Assembly (NCBI GenBank): GCA_038501195.1
Contig: JBBPUQ010000005.1
Span: 2,914,001 to 2,978,000, forward strand
Direction of reading: 5' to 3'
DNA: 64,000 bases
Source of the DNA: Nemania diffusa
Taxonomy: Eukaryota > Ascomycota > Sordariomycetes > Xylariales > Xylariaceae
This document shows, in pieces, positions 24,560-38,335 of this stretch (its first letter is position 1; each line of letters opens with the position of its first letter). The position numbers were made by a program, and so were the translations under genes. Under the pieces are notes generated by a model. It was not told where the DNA came from. It searched no databases and saw only the letters and a program-made list of their open reading frames with translations.

Positions 24560-24900
24560 AAAATATTAATTATAATAACTTTTAATAAAAAATTTTAATT
24601 TATATCTGTTTTTATAAACAAACTATATAAAATTATAAAAATTTAATATATTTTAATATTTATAAACTATTATAAAACTATAAAATAAGCTAAAATTATA
24701 AATAAATATTTAAATTAATAACTTTAATTTTATATTAACTATTATTAAAATAATTAGTTTAAATAAATTTTAATTATAAATTATATATAAATATTATTGT
24801 TTTATAAATTTATTAAACTATTTTTTTATAAAGTTAAAATAAATTTTTTAATATTATTTTATTTTAATTGAAAAAATTATATAGCTTAAAAAAAACTGAA
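24560..24900 (+). pseudogene. Integrase relic
   Basis: Near 24,570-24,625 an interrupted frame reads a degraded version of the (S/T)DRGPQF(I/V)S box, continuing ISVFINKLYKI. This box surrounds the second aspartate of the DDE integrase core in gypsy elements. Stops follow every few codons. Confidence 0.6.
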
Positions 24901-25807
24901 AAATTTATTAATAGCTAAAAAAATATTATAATTTAAAATTTAAAATAAAACATAAAAAATTATATAATTTGTAGATTTTATTAAAAAAAAGCTAAAATAT
25001 ATATAATATTGTATAACTATATAAGCTAATAAAAAATATTAAAATTTTAACTTCAATATAAACAATTATATATTTATATTAAAAAAACAGCAATTTTAAA
25101 TAACTAATAAATTTTTAAATAAGTTTGATTATTTAATAATATAACAAATATATAAAATCTTAAAAAAAAATAGTAATATATTTATATTATAAGTTTTTTT
25201 GTTTTAAAAAGTTATAAACTAATACTATATAAATCAATTATAAAAATATTTTAATAATTTATTAATAAAACAAAAAAGTAATAATTTTAAAAATAAAATA
25301 TTTAAACTTAAAAATAAAAAAAAATTTAAAATAAAAAAAATATATGTAGTATATTTATATTATTAAAAATTATAGTACTAAGTCAATTAAAAAAGCTAAA
25401 ATATTAACAACAAATAATATTATACTAAGAACTTTCAAAATAGTTTTGTATTATTAAAAAAATTTTACAATAATAATCTAAATATAGCAGAACTATTGTT
25501 AAAACTGAAAAATTAGCTATAAATAATTTAAAATAATATTATTAAAAAGCTTTACAAAAACAACAATTTGCTAATTTTATATAAAAAAAAAAGTATATAA
25601 AAAGTATATTTAAAATATAATATTAAAAAAAAATAGTAATATTAATATATAAAAAAGCTATATTATAACTTAAAAAAAAAAGAGCTTAGCAATTAATAAT
25701 ATAGTAAATATTTAAAGCGATTTTTTTTTTCGCTAAAAAGCAGTTAACTAAAGTTTATATATTCAATTTTTATAACTTATAAATAAGCTATTTTTTTAAA
25801 AAAAAAA

Positions 25808-26043
25808 TAATTACAGTTAGTTAATACTAGCTTAATTATTTAAATAAATTAAATAGCTTTATTACTTAGTTAAATAAATAACTCTATTTACTGTTATTTT
25901 AAACCGCTTTATATATATATATATAAGTAATTTTTTTACAAGAGAATTTTTAACTTTTTTTTTTTTTCTTTATTTATAAATTTTTTATACAATATAGCTT
26001 TATTTATTTAAAGCTCTGCTTTTTTTATAAGCTTTATATAACA
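25808..26043 (+). repeat. 3' LTR of the gypsy element
   Basis: Second LTR copy, directly preceded by the A-run polypurine relic and followed by GTAAT. Confidence 0.8.
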
Positions 26044-26049
26044 GTAATA

Positions 26050-26215
26050 TTTAATTAATTAATTTTAATATTTAATTTAATTTTAATATTTAATTTAATT
26101 TTAATGTTTAATTTAGTTTTAATATTTTTAATTTTAATTTTTAATTTAATTTTAATATTTTTAATTTTAATTTTTAATTTAGTTTTAATATTTAATTTAA
26201 TTTTAGTTTTTAATA
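26050..26215. repeat. Short tandem repeats after the right LTR
   Basis: Repeated TTTTAATATTTAATTTAA-type units of about 17-18 bp, about nine imperfect copies, starting immediately beyond the LTR. Confidence 0.6.
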
Positions 26216-28383
26216 TAATTAAAAAAAGTCAATAAATATTTTAATAACTTTTTAATATATTATTTTTATATTTTTTTTTTAATATAAAATAATAAACTAA
26301 GTTTTTTAAAGTTATTTTAATATTTATAAAATATTTTTTTTTAAATTATTATAAATAAACAAACTTTTAAAAATTTATAAAGTTTTTAAATTATATAAAT
26401 TAAATTTAAGTTATATTTTTTTTTTTTATTTATATATAATTATAGTTATTTTATATTTAATTATTTTTTTTTTAAATTAATTTTTTTATATTTAAATTAA
26501 TTAGCTTTTTATTAATAATATTAAATAGTTTTTTATTAACAGTATTAAATAGCTTATTTTTAAAACTTAAATTTAAAACTTTTAAATTATTATAACTATT
26601 ATAGTTAATATTATATTTTTTATTTTAAGCTTTATATTTTTTATTTTTTAAATTTTATATTTTAATATTATAATTGTTTTTAATAATAGATTTAGTTTAT
26701 ATATTATAATAATAATTAAATAAATAATTAAAACAAAAAAAAGTAAAAAAGCAAAATTAAAAATAAAAAAAAAAGCTTTAAATAAAAAAGTTGTATTAGT
26801 AAAATTATATCGATATAGCAATAATAACTAAAAATAAAAATATTATTATAATATAAAAAAGCAAAATTAAAAAAAAAGCTTTAAATAAAAACAATATTAT
26901 AATATAAAAAAAAAAAATTAAAAAAAAAAAAAAAAAAAAACTTTAAATAAAAAAGTTATATTAATATAATAACTAGCTAATGTTTTTTTTTGCTTTTATT
27001 TAGTTTTTTTTATTTTTTTTTATTTTTTTTTATTTTTTATTAACTTTTATATATTTTTTGCTTTAGTTATAAAAATATATTAATATTTAATTAAATATAA
27101 ACAAAAATATAAATTAAAACAAAAAAATTATAACAAAAATAATTTAAACAGTAAAAAAAAGTTCGTTTAATAATTTATAGCTTTTTTTATTTAATTATTG
27201 TAAAAATTTAAAATAATAAAAAATATAGCTTAAATATAACTGTAGCTTTTTTAATTTATAAAAAATAAAAAAAATTTTATATTATAAATATAAATATTAT
27301 TTATATATTTTTAACTGTTATTTATATAAAACTATATATATTTTATTTATTATATATATTTATATATTATAAAGTTTATATAAAAAGTTTTTAAATTATT
27401 TTTTAATTTTTTATTTTATATTATTGTTTTTTTTTTAAAACTTTAAATTTATTAAAATATAAAAACTAATTAAAACTATACTATTATAAACTAGTTTATT
27501 TTATTATTTTTATAATGTTTATTATATTTAATAAATATTTAAATCATTATTTATAAATTAAAAAAAAGTTAATAAATATTTTTAAATATTAAAATATAAA
27601 TAAAAAAAAGAAAATTTTAAAATATATTAAAAAGTTTAATATATTTAAATATATTAAAATAGTTATAAGTTTTATATAATAATATTTAAAAATAAACAAT
27701 ATATATATTTTTTATAGTTTTTATTAATAAAATAAAAATAATTTTTTATTTTAAAATTTGTTTATTTATTTTAAAGTTAAAATAATAACAATAATAATAA
27801 CAACTTAAAAAAAAATAATAATAAAAATAAAAACATTAATAATATTAAATATAAAAATAAAATTAAAAATAATAAAAATAGCAGTAAAATAAACAATAAT
27901 AATAATATTAGTAGTAGTTATAACTATATATATATTTTATTTAAATATTTAATTAATTAAATATTTAATTAAAACAAAACTAAATTTGTTATAAAAAAGC
28001 AAGTTTAATTTATATTATTTAAAATAAATATAATAAATGTTTAATTAAATAAAATTAATATAAAAACTATAGCTATTATAAAAAGTATTATAAATATATA
28101 TTTAAAAAAAAAAATATATATTTTTTAAAAAAAATAAAAATATAAATATAAAAAATTATTAAAATTGTTATATTTAAAATTAACAATAGTTATTAATAAT
28201 AATATTTATAATTTATTATAATTAAAATATAAAAAAAATTAATTTATATAATATATTATTATATTAATTAAAAAATTAAAATAAGTTATATATATTTTTA
28301 ATATATTAAATTAAAAAATAACTTTATAAATAGTTTAACTAAGTTTTTTAATTATATTAAATATATAAAATTTATAAAGTTGT

Positions 28384-28612
28384 TAAATTTTAATAAAAAA
28401 TAATTAATTATATTATTAATAATAATAAAAAGTTAAAATAAAATTAAGTTTTTATTATTATTTTAATTAAACTTTTTAATTATATTAAATAAAATAATTA
28501 ATTATATTATTAAAAAAAGTAGTTATTAAATTTTAATAAAATAATTAATTATATTGTTAAAAATAGCAAAAAAACAAATTAAAATTAAATTTTTATTATT
28601 ATTTTATATATT
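28384..28612. repeat. Two direct copies of an approximately 90-bp A+T repeat
   Basis: A block starting TTAAATTTTAATAAAA and containing TAATTAATTATATT and AATTTTTATTATTATTTTA occurs at 28,384 and again at 28,526, about 142 bp apart. Confidence 0.5.
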
Positions 28613-31600
28613 AAATAATTAATTATTAAAATATATTTATTAATTAATAGTAATAAAAAAAAAAGTTATACTTAATTATTTATTTATAACTTTATTTTTT
28701 TTAAAAATTTGTATTTTTTAATATTTTAAAAATTATTATTTTTTATAAAACTTTTAATTAATTAAAATATAGTTAAAAAAGTTAATTAATAAAGTTTTTA
28801 TTTATTTGTTTATATAATTAGTTTAATTTTTTTTTTTAATAAGTTTTAATAAATTTTTAGTTTTAAGTTTTAAGTTTTAATATAACTATTTTTAATTTAA
28901 AATAAAATCAGTTACTATTAAGTTTTATATATTTTTTATAATATTAAAAAGTTAAAATTATTATTAAAAATATTTTTATTTATATATAAATTATATTAAA
29001 AAATAATAATAATAAAAATGTTAAAAATAACAGTTTTTAAAAAAAATAAAGCTATTTTTAAAACTATTTTAATATATTTAATCAATTAAAATATAAATAT
29101 ATTAAATTAATAATTTAATAATATAATTATATACTTTTTAATAAAAAAAAATTAAAAAATATATTTAATTTTTATAATTGTTTAATTTTATAAAAAGCAA
29201 TAATATTTACAGTTTATTATAACTAAAATATAAACAAAATTAAAACAGTTTATATATTATAATAATAAAATATTTATTAAATAAAAACTAAATTAAACTT
29301 TATATTACTAGTTTTATTTATATATTTACTTTTAAATATATATACTATTAATAATTTTTTAATATTTAAAAATTATTATTTATACTAAATAATAAAATTT
29401 AATAATAATAATTAATTAATATTATTTTTTATTTTTATTTGCTTTTTTTTATTTTTTTTTTATTTTTTATTAATTTTTATATATTTGTTTTATTTTAAAC
29501 TTTGTTTTAATACTATAAATAAATATATTATAATATATTTAATTTTTTTTAAATTAACAAATAATAATTATATAAACTAAGTTTTAACAACTTTTTATAA
29601 AAAACTACTTTATAAAATAACTATTAATTTAATTATAATAAAATTAAATTTATTGTTATAAATTATTTTTAAATATAATTTTTATAATATAGCAGTTTGT
29701 TATATTTTTTTTATTTTCTTTTTTTTATTATAGTTAATATACTTTGTTTAAATATAGCTTTATAAACTAACAACTTTGCTAAAACTTTTAATATAGCTGT
29801 ATAGCTAGCAAATAAAAACTAAGCAGTAAAAACTGCTTTATTTTTATATAACTAAATTAAAAAGTTTTATTTAAATAGCTTTTAACAATAAAAAAAGCTA
29901 ATTTTTAAATATTAAATATTAATATTATAAAAATTAAATAAAAAATATTTAATAAAACTTATATATTTATTTAAAAATAAATATTTAAATAGTATATATT
30001 TTAAATATAATAAATAAAATATATTATATAGCTATTATTAATAAAGCAGTAATAAAATATAAAAATATAACAGTTTATTTATATTAAATATAATAAATTA
30101 TAAAAGTAATATTTTAATAAAATATTTTTATTATAAATTTGTAAAAATAATATATATTTTTAATATATTTAATAGTAAATATTATATAAAGCTAATTCAT
30201 ATATAAAATAAAATAAATTTATATAAAACAAATTATAATATTTATATAAGCTATTTTATTATTAATATAAACTAAATTTAAAAAAAGCATTAAATTAAAC
30301 TTTAGTTTATAATTAGTTTTTAAATTATATAATTATATATATTAAAATAATTATATAATTATTATATTTATATATTTATAAACTATATTAATATTAATTT
30401 TAATAAAAGTAATATATTATTTTAACATTTATTATATAGCTAAAGTTAGCAAAAATATAATTTTTAAATTTTAATAAATTAATAAAAACTTTTAGCTTAA
30501 ATATTTGCTAATTTTTAAATTAAATAATATATATACTTAAATAAAATATATTTAGCTTTTATAATACTATTAATTAAAATATATAGCTTTTTAAATAATT
30601 TTTTCTGCTTTAAAACAGCTATTAAATATTTTTAATTTAGTTTGAATATTTTTTAAAAACAACTGCTTTATATACTAATATAATATTTTAAAAATAAACA
30701 TATTTTAAAAACTTTTTAATTTTTAAATAGTTTATATTATATAGATTTTTTATATAAATTATTTGTTTTAAGTTTAAAAAAAGCGCTAATAACACTAATA
30801 ATACTACTATATAAGTTGCAAATATTTTTAGTATTTAAAAACTTAATAGAAATAAAAATATACTAAAAAAAGTACTAACGTTAATATTAATATTAACTAT
30901 TGCTATATTTAATAATTAAGTTTTATTAATACAACTTTTAAAAACTAAAACTAATAGTTATATTTAAATAATAAATATTAATATTTTATTATATTTGTTT
31001 TATTTATATTATTTTTAAATATATTGTAATAAATTAATTACTTTTGTAAAATTTAAACTATAAAAAGTATTTTTAACTATTATATTATATATATATTAAT
31101 AGCTCAATTTATAGTACTTTTAAATCTATATATTTATTTTAACAGTTAAAAATAAAAAAAATAAAATATATAACTAAATAAATAAAAATAATAATATTTT
31201 TAAAAAAAAAGCTATATTATAAAAAATAACTAGTATTAAAAAAAAAACAACTAAAAAATAACTAATTTTTTTTATTAAAATTTATTATTTTTTTGTTATA
31301 TTTTTTTTTTGTTTATTATTATTAAATTACAATATTAAATATTTTTATTTTAAAAATAAAATATAAAATATATTAAATAATATAAATAATTTTTTTAACT
31401 TTTAATAATAAAGCTAATTTAATACTACTTAGTTATTTTAAAAATAACAATAAATTAAATATATTTTATTAGCTGTTTTAAATAATATAAAAAGTAATAA
31501 CAACTAAACTAGTAGTAATTTTTACTTAAAACTTATAATATAAATATTATTTAAAGCTTTTTTGTTTCTAGTTTTTTTAATTTATTGCTAATATATTTTT

Positions 31601-32154
31601 ATACTTTAAAACAGCAGTTTAAATTATAAAAAAACTATTAAAGTTTATAGCTTATTTATTATAGCTATTTTATATTAAAAAAAAAGCTGCAGTTTATAGC
31701 TTGTTACTATATTACACAAAAAAATAAACCGAGTATAAATATATTATAATATATTATTTATTTAAATTTATATTATTGTTACTAGTTAAAACTTTAAATA
31801 ATAAATTATAATATAGTATTTTTTATTTTTTATAAAGCTTTAAATAATAAAAACTATTTGTATTAATTAAATAAACAAGCATTATTGCTTTATTATTTAT
31901 TTTTTATTTTTTATTATATAAATTTATAAAAAAAAAATAAACATTAAAACAAATGTAACAAATATAAACTATTTTTTTTAATTTAAATATATATAGCTTA
32001 ATTAATTAATATATTATATAATTTAAAAAGCTTTTAATATATTAATTTATTTTATTTTATTAGTTTAGTTTTAATTAAAACTTTATAAGCTATAAATTTA
32101 ATAACTATTATTTTTACTAATAATATATATTAATTAATAGCGCTTTTTTTTTTT

Positions 32155-32700
32155 TGCAATAAATTTATAAACTTTTAAATATTAGTTTTTATTAACTTAT
32201 ATATAAAGCTTTATTAGTTGTTTTAATATTTAATATATTAATATAAAACTAATATATAACTATATATATATTTTAATATAAAGCAATATTTATAAACTTT
32301 TAAATATAAGTTTTTATTAACTGTTTTAATATTTAATATATTAATATAAAACTAGTATATAATTATATATATAAAACTATTTTAATTTTTAAAAAGTTAA
32401 ATAAATTAAAAAAAAACTAAACAAAAAGTTTAAAAAAATAATATTTTATAATTATTATAATATAGCAAAAAAATTATAAACAAGTTATAAAATATTTTAG
32501 TTTAACTAGCTAAAATATTGTTTTAATATTTAATATGTTAATATAAAACTAATATATAACTAAAAAATTAAAAAAGCTTGAAAAAAATTAAACAAAAAGT
32601 TTAAAAAAATAATATTTTATAATATTATAATATAAAAAAAAAATTATAAATAAATTATAAAATATTTTAGTTTAATTAATTAAAACAGTTTTATAACTTA
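32155..32700. repeat. Direct repeats of an A+T module
   Basis: The words TTATAAACTTTTAAATAT and GTTTTAATATTTAATATATT recur at about 32,165, 32,290 and (second word only) 32,520. A downstream module beginning AAACAAAAAGTTTAAAAAAA and ending AAAATATTTTAGTTTAA is present twice, at about 32,410-32,500 and 32,590-32,680. The array looks like two to three duplicated units of about 120-180 bp. Confidence 0.5.
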
Positions 32701-35700
32701 TTTATAATATTATAAACTTTTAGTTTAATTAATTAAATATTGTTTAATAAACTATATTATTACTACAAAAATTATATTATTTTTTAATATTAAATAATTT
32801 TAAATATTTATATATATAAAAATATAAATTAAGTTTTATAAAATATTTAAAATATTATTAATTTAAAATATTTATATTATTACTACTAAATAAAAACAAA
32901 ATAATTTATATAAACAAAACAATTATTTATTTTTTTTTGTAATTATTATTTAGTTTTTTTTATATTTTATAAATATTTATTTTAGCTATTAAACAGTTTA
33001 TTTTTTAAATTTTTATTTAAAGTTCGATTTTATTAAAAAACTTTATTATAAAACTTTATTATAATAATATATTTTTTTAATTCTTTTAATATAAATAAAT
33101 TTTAACAATTATTTTTTATTTTATTACTATATTAAAACTAATAAATAATACTATAAATAATATATAAATAATTTTTTGTTTTAATTGTTATTAAAATTTA
33201 ATTTAACTTAAAATATAAAATTAAAAAGTTAATTTAACTAGTTTTTACTAAAGCTTAAATATAATTTATTAAAATATAGTTTATAAATTAACTATTGTTT
33301 TAAATATATAAATTAAGCTATAGCAATAAATATTATTATATAATTACTATTAAAATAAAAAATAGTTTTTATTTTAAATTAAATTAATTTATTAAAAAAA
33401 AAATAGTTAAAACTAAAATAATATAAAATAAATATAAAATATTATAATTTAATTAAATAAAAGCTTAATTTTAGCTAAATTAAAATAGCAACAAATTTAA
33501 AAAAATATTTAAAGCAGTTATAAAAACAATATATATTTTTTAACTTATAATATTTAATTTTATAAATAGTTAATTTATATTTCTATTTTTAATTATATTA
33601 CAAAATAAAAGTAGTTGATTAAAAACTACTGTTTAAAATAAAATATATTTTTTTAAAAAGCTATAATAGTTAATAAATTAAAAAAACTAAATTAATAGTA
33701 ATTTAATTAATTAAAAATATAAAACTTGTTTATTAAAAACTAATGTTTAAAATAAATTAATTTGTTAAAATATTATAGTATTAAATATATATTTAATATT
33801 TATAACTAATATTATTAATAATAGTTTATATAAAAAAATGCTAAAAATAAAAAGTTAAAAGAATTAATTTAATATTTAAATATTATAAATATTAAAAAAA
33901 ATATAAAATAATAAAACAATAACTTTAAAAAATAAAATAGTTTTTATATATTATATTAAATTAAAAAAACTTTTTAATTTAGTTTTATAACTTTAGTAAA
34001 AAAATTTTTAATTTAGTTTTAAAATTATATTATATATTTTTATTACTAATTTAATTAAAATATATTTAAAAATATAAATTATTTATATTATTTTTTTTAT
34101 TGTTATTTTAAAATTATAAGCTTTTTTATTATTATTTTAATAAAAATATTATTTTACTTTTATTTTATTATAATATTATTACTATTATTTTATTAGTTAT
34201 TATAATATATTTATTTATTTTTAATTTAATTATTACTTTAGTTGTTACTATTATTATATTTATTTTAAACTATTTATAATAATTAATTTTTAATAATAAA
34301 TATTTAATTTTAATATATTTATTATAACTTTTATTAATATAATATATTTTATAATAAAAGTTTATTTTTGTTATATTTATAATAATATTATTTTATTAGT
34401 TTAAAATTTAAATATAAATTTATATTTTTATTTTAAATTATAGCAAAAAGTTTTTATAAAAACAATTTATAAAGTTTACAAAAATATATATTTTTGTTTT
34501 ATAATAAATAAAACATTAATAATAAATATAAATTTATTAAATAATATAATTATTGTTTTAATATTTTTTTAGCTTAAAAAAAAATATAACTAAATATTAT
34601 ATAAAAAAAAATAAATATTAAACTTTAATTTTAAATAAAAAACTAAATAAAAAAAAAAATATAATAAACTATTATATTAGCTATAACAAAAATATATATA
34701 TTTTATAAAATATATATATTATATTAAATTTTTTAATAGCTATAAATATAATATTTGTTTTTTTTATTAAATTATAATTTTATACTTTTAATAATAAGTT
34801 ATAAATTAATAACTATAAATATATATTTATAAAAATTTAATCTATAATTAATATTAAATTATTTTAATAATAAATAATATAATAGTTAATAAAATTTTTT
34901 ATATTATATATATATTTTTTTTTTATTTTATTTGTTTTTTATATTTATATTTTGTTTATTATATTTTTTTAAAATATTTGTTTATTATTTTTAATAAATT
35001 AAAAATATTAATTAATAAATAAATTTAATAAAAAAATTTAATAAATAAATTATATAAATATTAATTATAAAACTTTAAATATAATATTAATTTAATAAAA
35101 TAAAATATATTAACTTTTAGTTATAATATTAGTTTTTTAATTATAATATTAAACTTTTTTTATAATATAATTTAGCTAAGTTTTAAAGTTTTTTTTTTTT
35201 TTAATATTTATTTAATTAGTTATTATATAATTATATAAATATATTTATTTAATTTGATATATTAAATTATATTAAATTTTATAATAAATAAAAAACTATA
35301 TTTAAATATTATATTTTTAAGCTTTTTTTATAATAATAATATATATTAATTGTTAGTATTTTTTTTTTTTTATAACAATTTAGCTTTTTTTATAAATATT
35401 TTATAATTAGTTTATATAGCTATTTTAAACTTTATATTTTTTTATATTAAAAATAATTATTAAAAAATAGTAAAAACTATTTAATTTGTTTTAAAAACTA
35501 ATTATATTTATTTTTAATATTTATTTAATATTTAATATAAAAAAATTACTATTTTAAATATAATTATAAAAAAAACTAATTAATTATTTAAAATATAATA
35601 TAATAAAAATATTTACTATTATATTATTAATTAAATTTAATTTAAATATAAATATATTAATATATTTATATTAATAATTATAAACTAAATATTAAAACTA

Positions 35701-37904
35701 AAAAATAAATTAATAAGTTTTATTTTAAATAAATTATTTTTATTAACTTTTATAAACTTTAATAATAAAATTGCTATATTTTTATAAAAAATTAACTTTA
35801 AACTAAAAATTATAAAATTTATAATTAATTATAATTTTATTTATATTTTATTAAATTTAATTTTTAAAAATTATATTTACAATTTTATTAAATTTATTAT
35901 TTTTAATAACTTTTTAATATTTAGTTATTTATTTTAATAATTTAAACTTTAAAACTAAATTATTAATATTAATAATATAACTATTTAATTTTTAATTTAT
36001 AATATAATAAATTATATATTTAATATATATAAAAATATTGTTATAATATAAACTAAATATAATAAATAAACAAAAGTTTTTATAATAAAAAAAAAAACTT
36101 TATTTAAAAATAAATTAAATTTTTAAAAAATTAATATAAATAATTAAAAATTAATAAATATTTTATATAATATATTAAATATAATATAAAAAATCAAATA
36201 TTAACAAAATATAAAAAAATATATAATTTAATAATATTTAAATTTTTTATTTAATAATAAAAATATTATTTTTGTTTAATATATATAGTTATTTAATATA
36301 TATAGCTATTTAAAAATAATATATTAAATATAGCAAAAAACTTTTAAAATATTATAAAATGTTATAATATTTAAATATTATATTTAATATATATAGTTGT
36401 TTTAATATATAAATAAAAATAATATATAAATATTTAAAATATATTTATAAATATAATATATATAATTTATTATAAAAGCTATTTTTTTATTATTTATTTT
36501 TTTTTTTTTTTTTTTTATTTTGATTAATTATTATATTTTTAATTTAAAATATAATATAATTATTTATTATTTATTAATATAAACTTTTTATATTTTTTAA
36601 ATATTTATTAAAATAATAGCTTTATTTAAATTTATTTTTAAAAATTTTTTAAAAAAAAACTAAATATAAATTAAACTAAAAAATATTAAAAAAAGTTTAT
36701 TAATTAATAATAAAACAGTTAAAACTTTTAAAATAAAATATATTATATATAAATTATAAATTTTATAATATTTTTAAACTAATATAATAAATAATTTAGT
36801 TATTTTTAATATAATAAATAATAACTATTATATTATTATTTTATAAAATTATTTAAATAATATAAACTAAATAATTAATAATATTTTTAAAATTAATTTT
36901 ATTAAAGCTATTTTTAAATATTAAATTTAAGTTAAAAATTTAAATAATATAAATTTAATTAATAAAAAAATAATAAAACTATTATATTAAATTATATAAT
37001 TTAAAATTAATTATTTTAAAAATATTAAAATATTTTTTTTTATTTAAATTTTAAATTATAAAAAAAAACAGCTTTTGTTATAAAATTAACAACTTTAATT
37101 ATTAAATATAATATTTTTAAAAATTTATTTATTTTAAAGTTTTAAATTATTATATATAACTTTTTTATTATTAAAAATATATATTTAAATTTTTTATTAT
37201 TACTATATAACTAATTTTTAATAAATATTAAAAGTTTAGTTGTTTTAGTTTTAAATTTTACTTTTATAAAATTTAAAAAATAAAAAATTTTAAATATTTA
37301 CTATATAAAATATATTTTAAATTAAAACTTTTATATTTTTATAAGTTTATATTTAAGTTTTTTATTATTAAATAAATTTTATTTAAATATAAATAACTTT
37401 AATATTTAAACTTTAATTTTAATGTTAAAAAAACTTAAAAAATAAATATAATTTTTTTAAATTTAATTAAAATTATATAAAAAAAATATTTAAATTAATA
37501 TTATTTTTTTTATTATTTAAAATATATATTTTTATATTTTGCTATTATAATATAATTAATATTATATAAATAAAAACAATTTAAATATTATATATTTAAA
37601 CTTAATTTTTAAATAAAATAAAAATATAAAAGTTTTAAATATTAATTTTATATAATATTTTAGTTAATTAAATTTTGCTAGCTTTTATAGCTATATAAAT
37701 TAAATTATTAATAATATTTATATAAATAATAAATTTTATAATAGTATATATATATTTTTAAAACTATAAAATTATAAAAATAAAGCTATATTTATAGTAC
37801 TTTTTTTAAAGTTATATTAAAAATTTTTAAAATTATTATTAATTAAAAAGCTTATTAAAACTATTTTTTTTTTTTAAAAATATTTTTATATATAAATATT
37901 ATTT

Positions 37905-38335
37905 TTATTTTATTTTTTAAATTTAAATTAAATATTTTTATAATAATTTTTTTTTAAATTTAAATTAATTTTTGTTTTTTAATTTAAATTTAATTTTTTT
38001 TTTAAATTTAAATTAATTTTTTTTATTAAAAATAAAATTTATTTTATATTTAAATTTAAATTTAATTTTTTTTTTTAAATTTAAATTAATTTTTATTTTT
38101 AAATTTAAACTGATTTTTTTTATTAAAATTAAAACTTATTTTATATTTAAATTTAAATTAATTTTTATTTTTTAATTTAAATTTAACTTTTTTTTTAAAT
38201 TTAAATTAATTTTTACTTTTAAATTTAAATTAATTTTTTTTATTAAAAATAAAATTTATTTTATATTTAAATTTAAATTTAACTTTTTTTTTAAGTTTAA
38301 ATTAATTTTTATATTAAAGTTTTTATTTATTAATT
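37905..38335. repeat. Satellite-like repeats of TTTAAATTTAAATTAA units
   Basis: About twenty short units built on TTTTTTTAAATTTAAATTAA. A longer period is marked by TATTAAAA(A/T)TAAAA(T/C)TTATTTTA at 38,024, 38,121 and 38,241. It is the most regular sequence in the right half of the block. Confidence 0.65.

Larger units (their letters stand above)
19342..26043 (+). mobile_element. Ty3/gypsy LTR retrotransposon, RIP-inactivated, nested
   Basis: Two direct copies of a 236-237-bp sequence (19342-19578 and 25808-26043) flank 6.2 kb. Each copy has a TAnTTAYAG start (TG after correcting for G-to-A) and ends in ATAACA. GTAA(T) adjoins both outer ends, a candidate 4-5-bp target duplication. Between them, in sense order: a CCHC zinc-knuckle relic near 21.27 kb, reverse-transcriptase motifs near 22.8-23.3 kb with YINN where YxDD is expected, and an integrase motif near 24.57-24.63 kb. 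An 11-A run directly before the right LTR (25797-25807) is a degraded polypurine tract. The gag-RT-integrase order marks Ty3/gypsy rather than Ty1/copia. All frames are full of stops. Confidence 0.8.
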
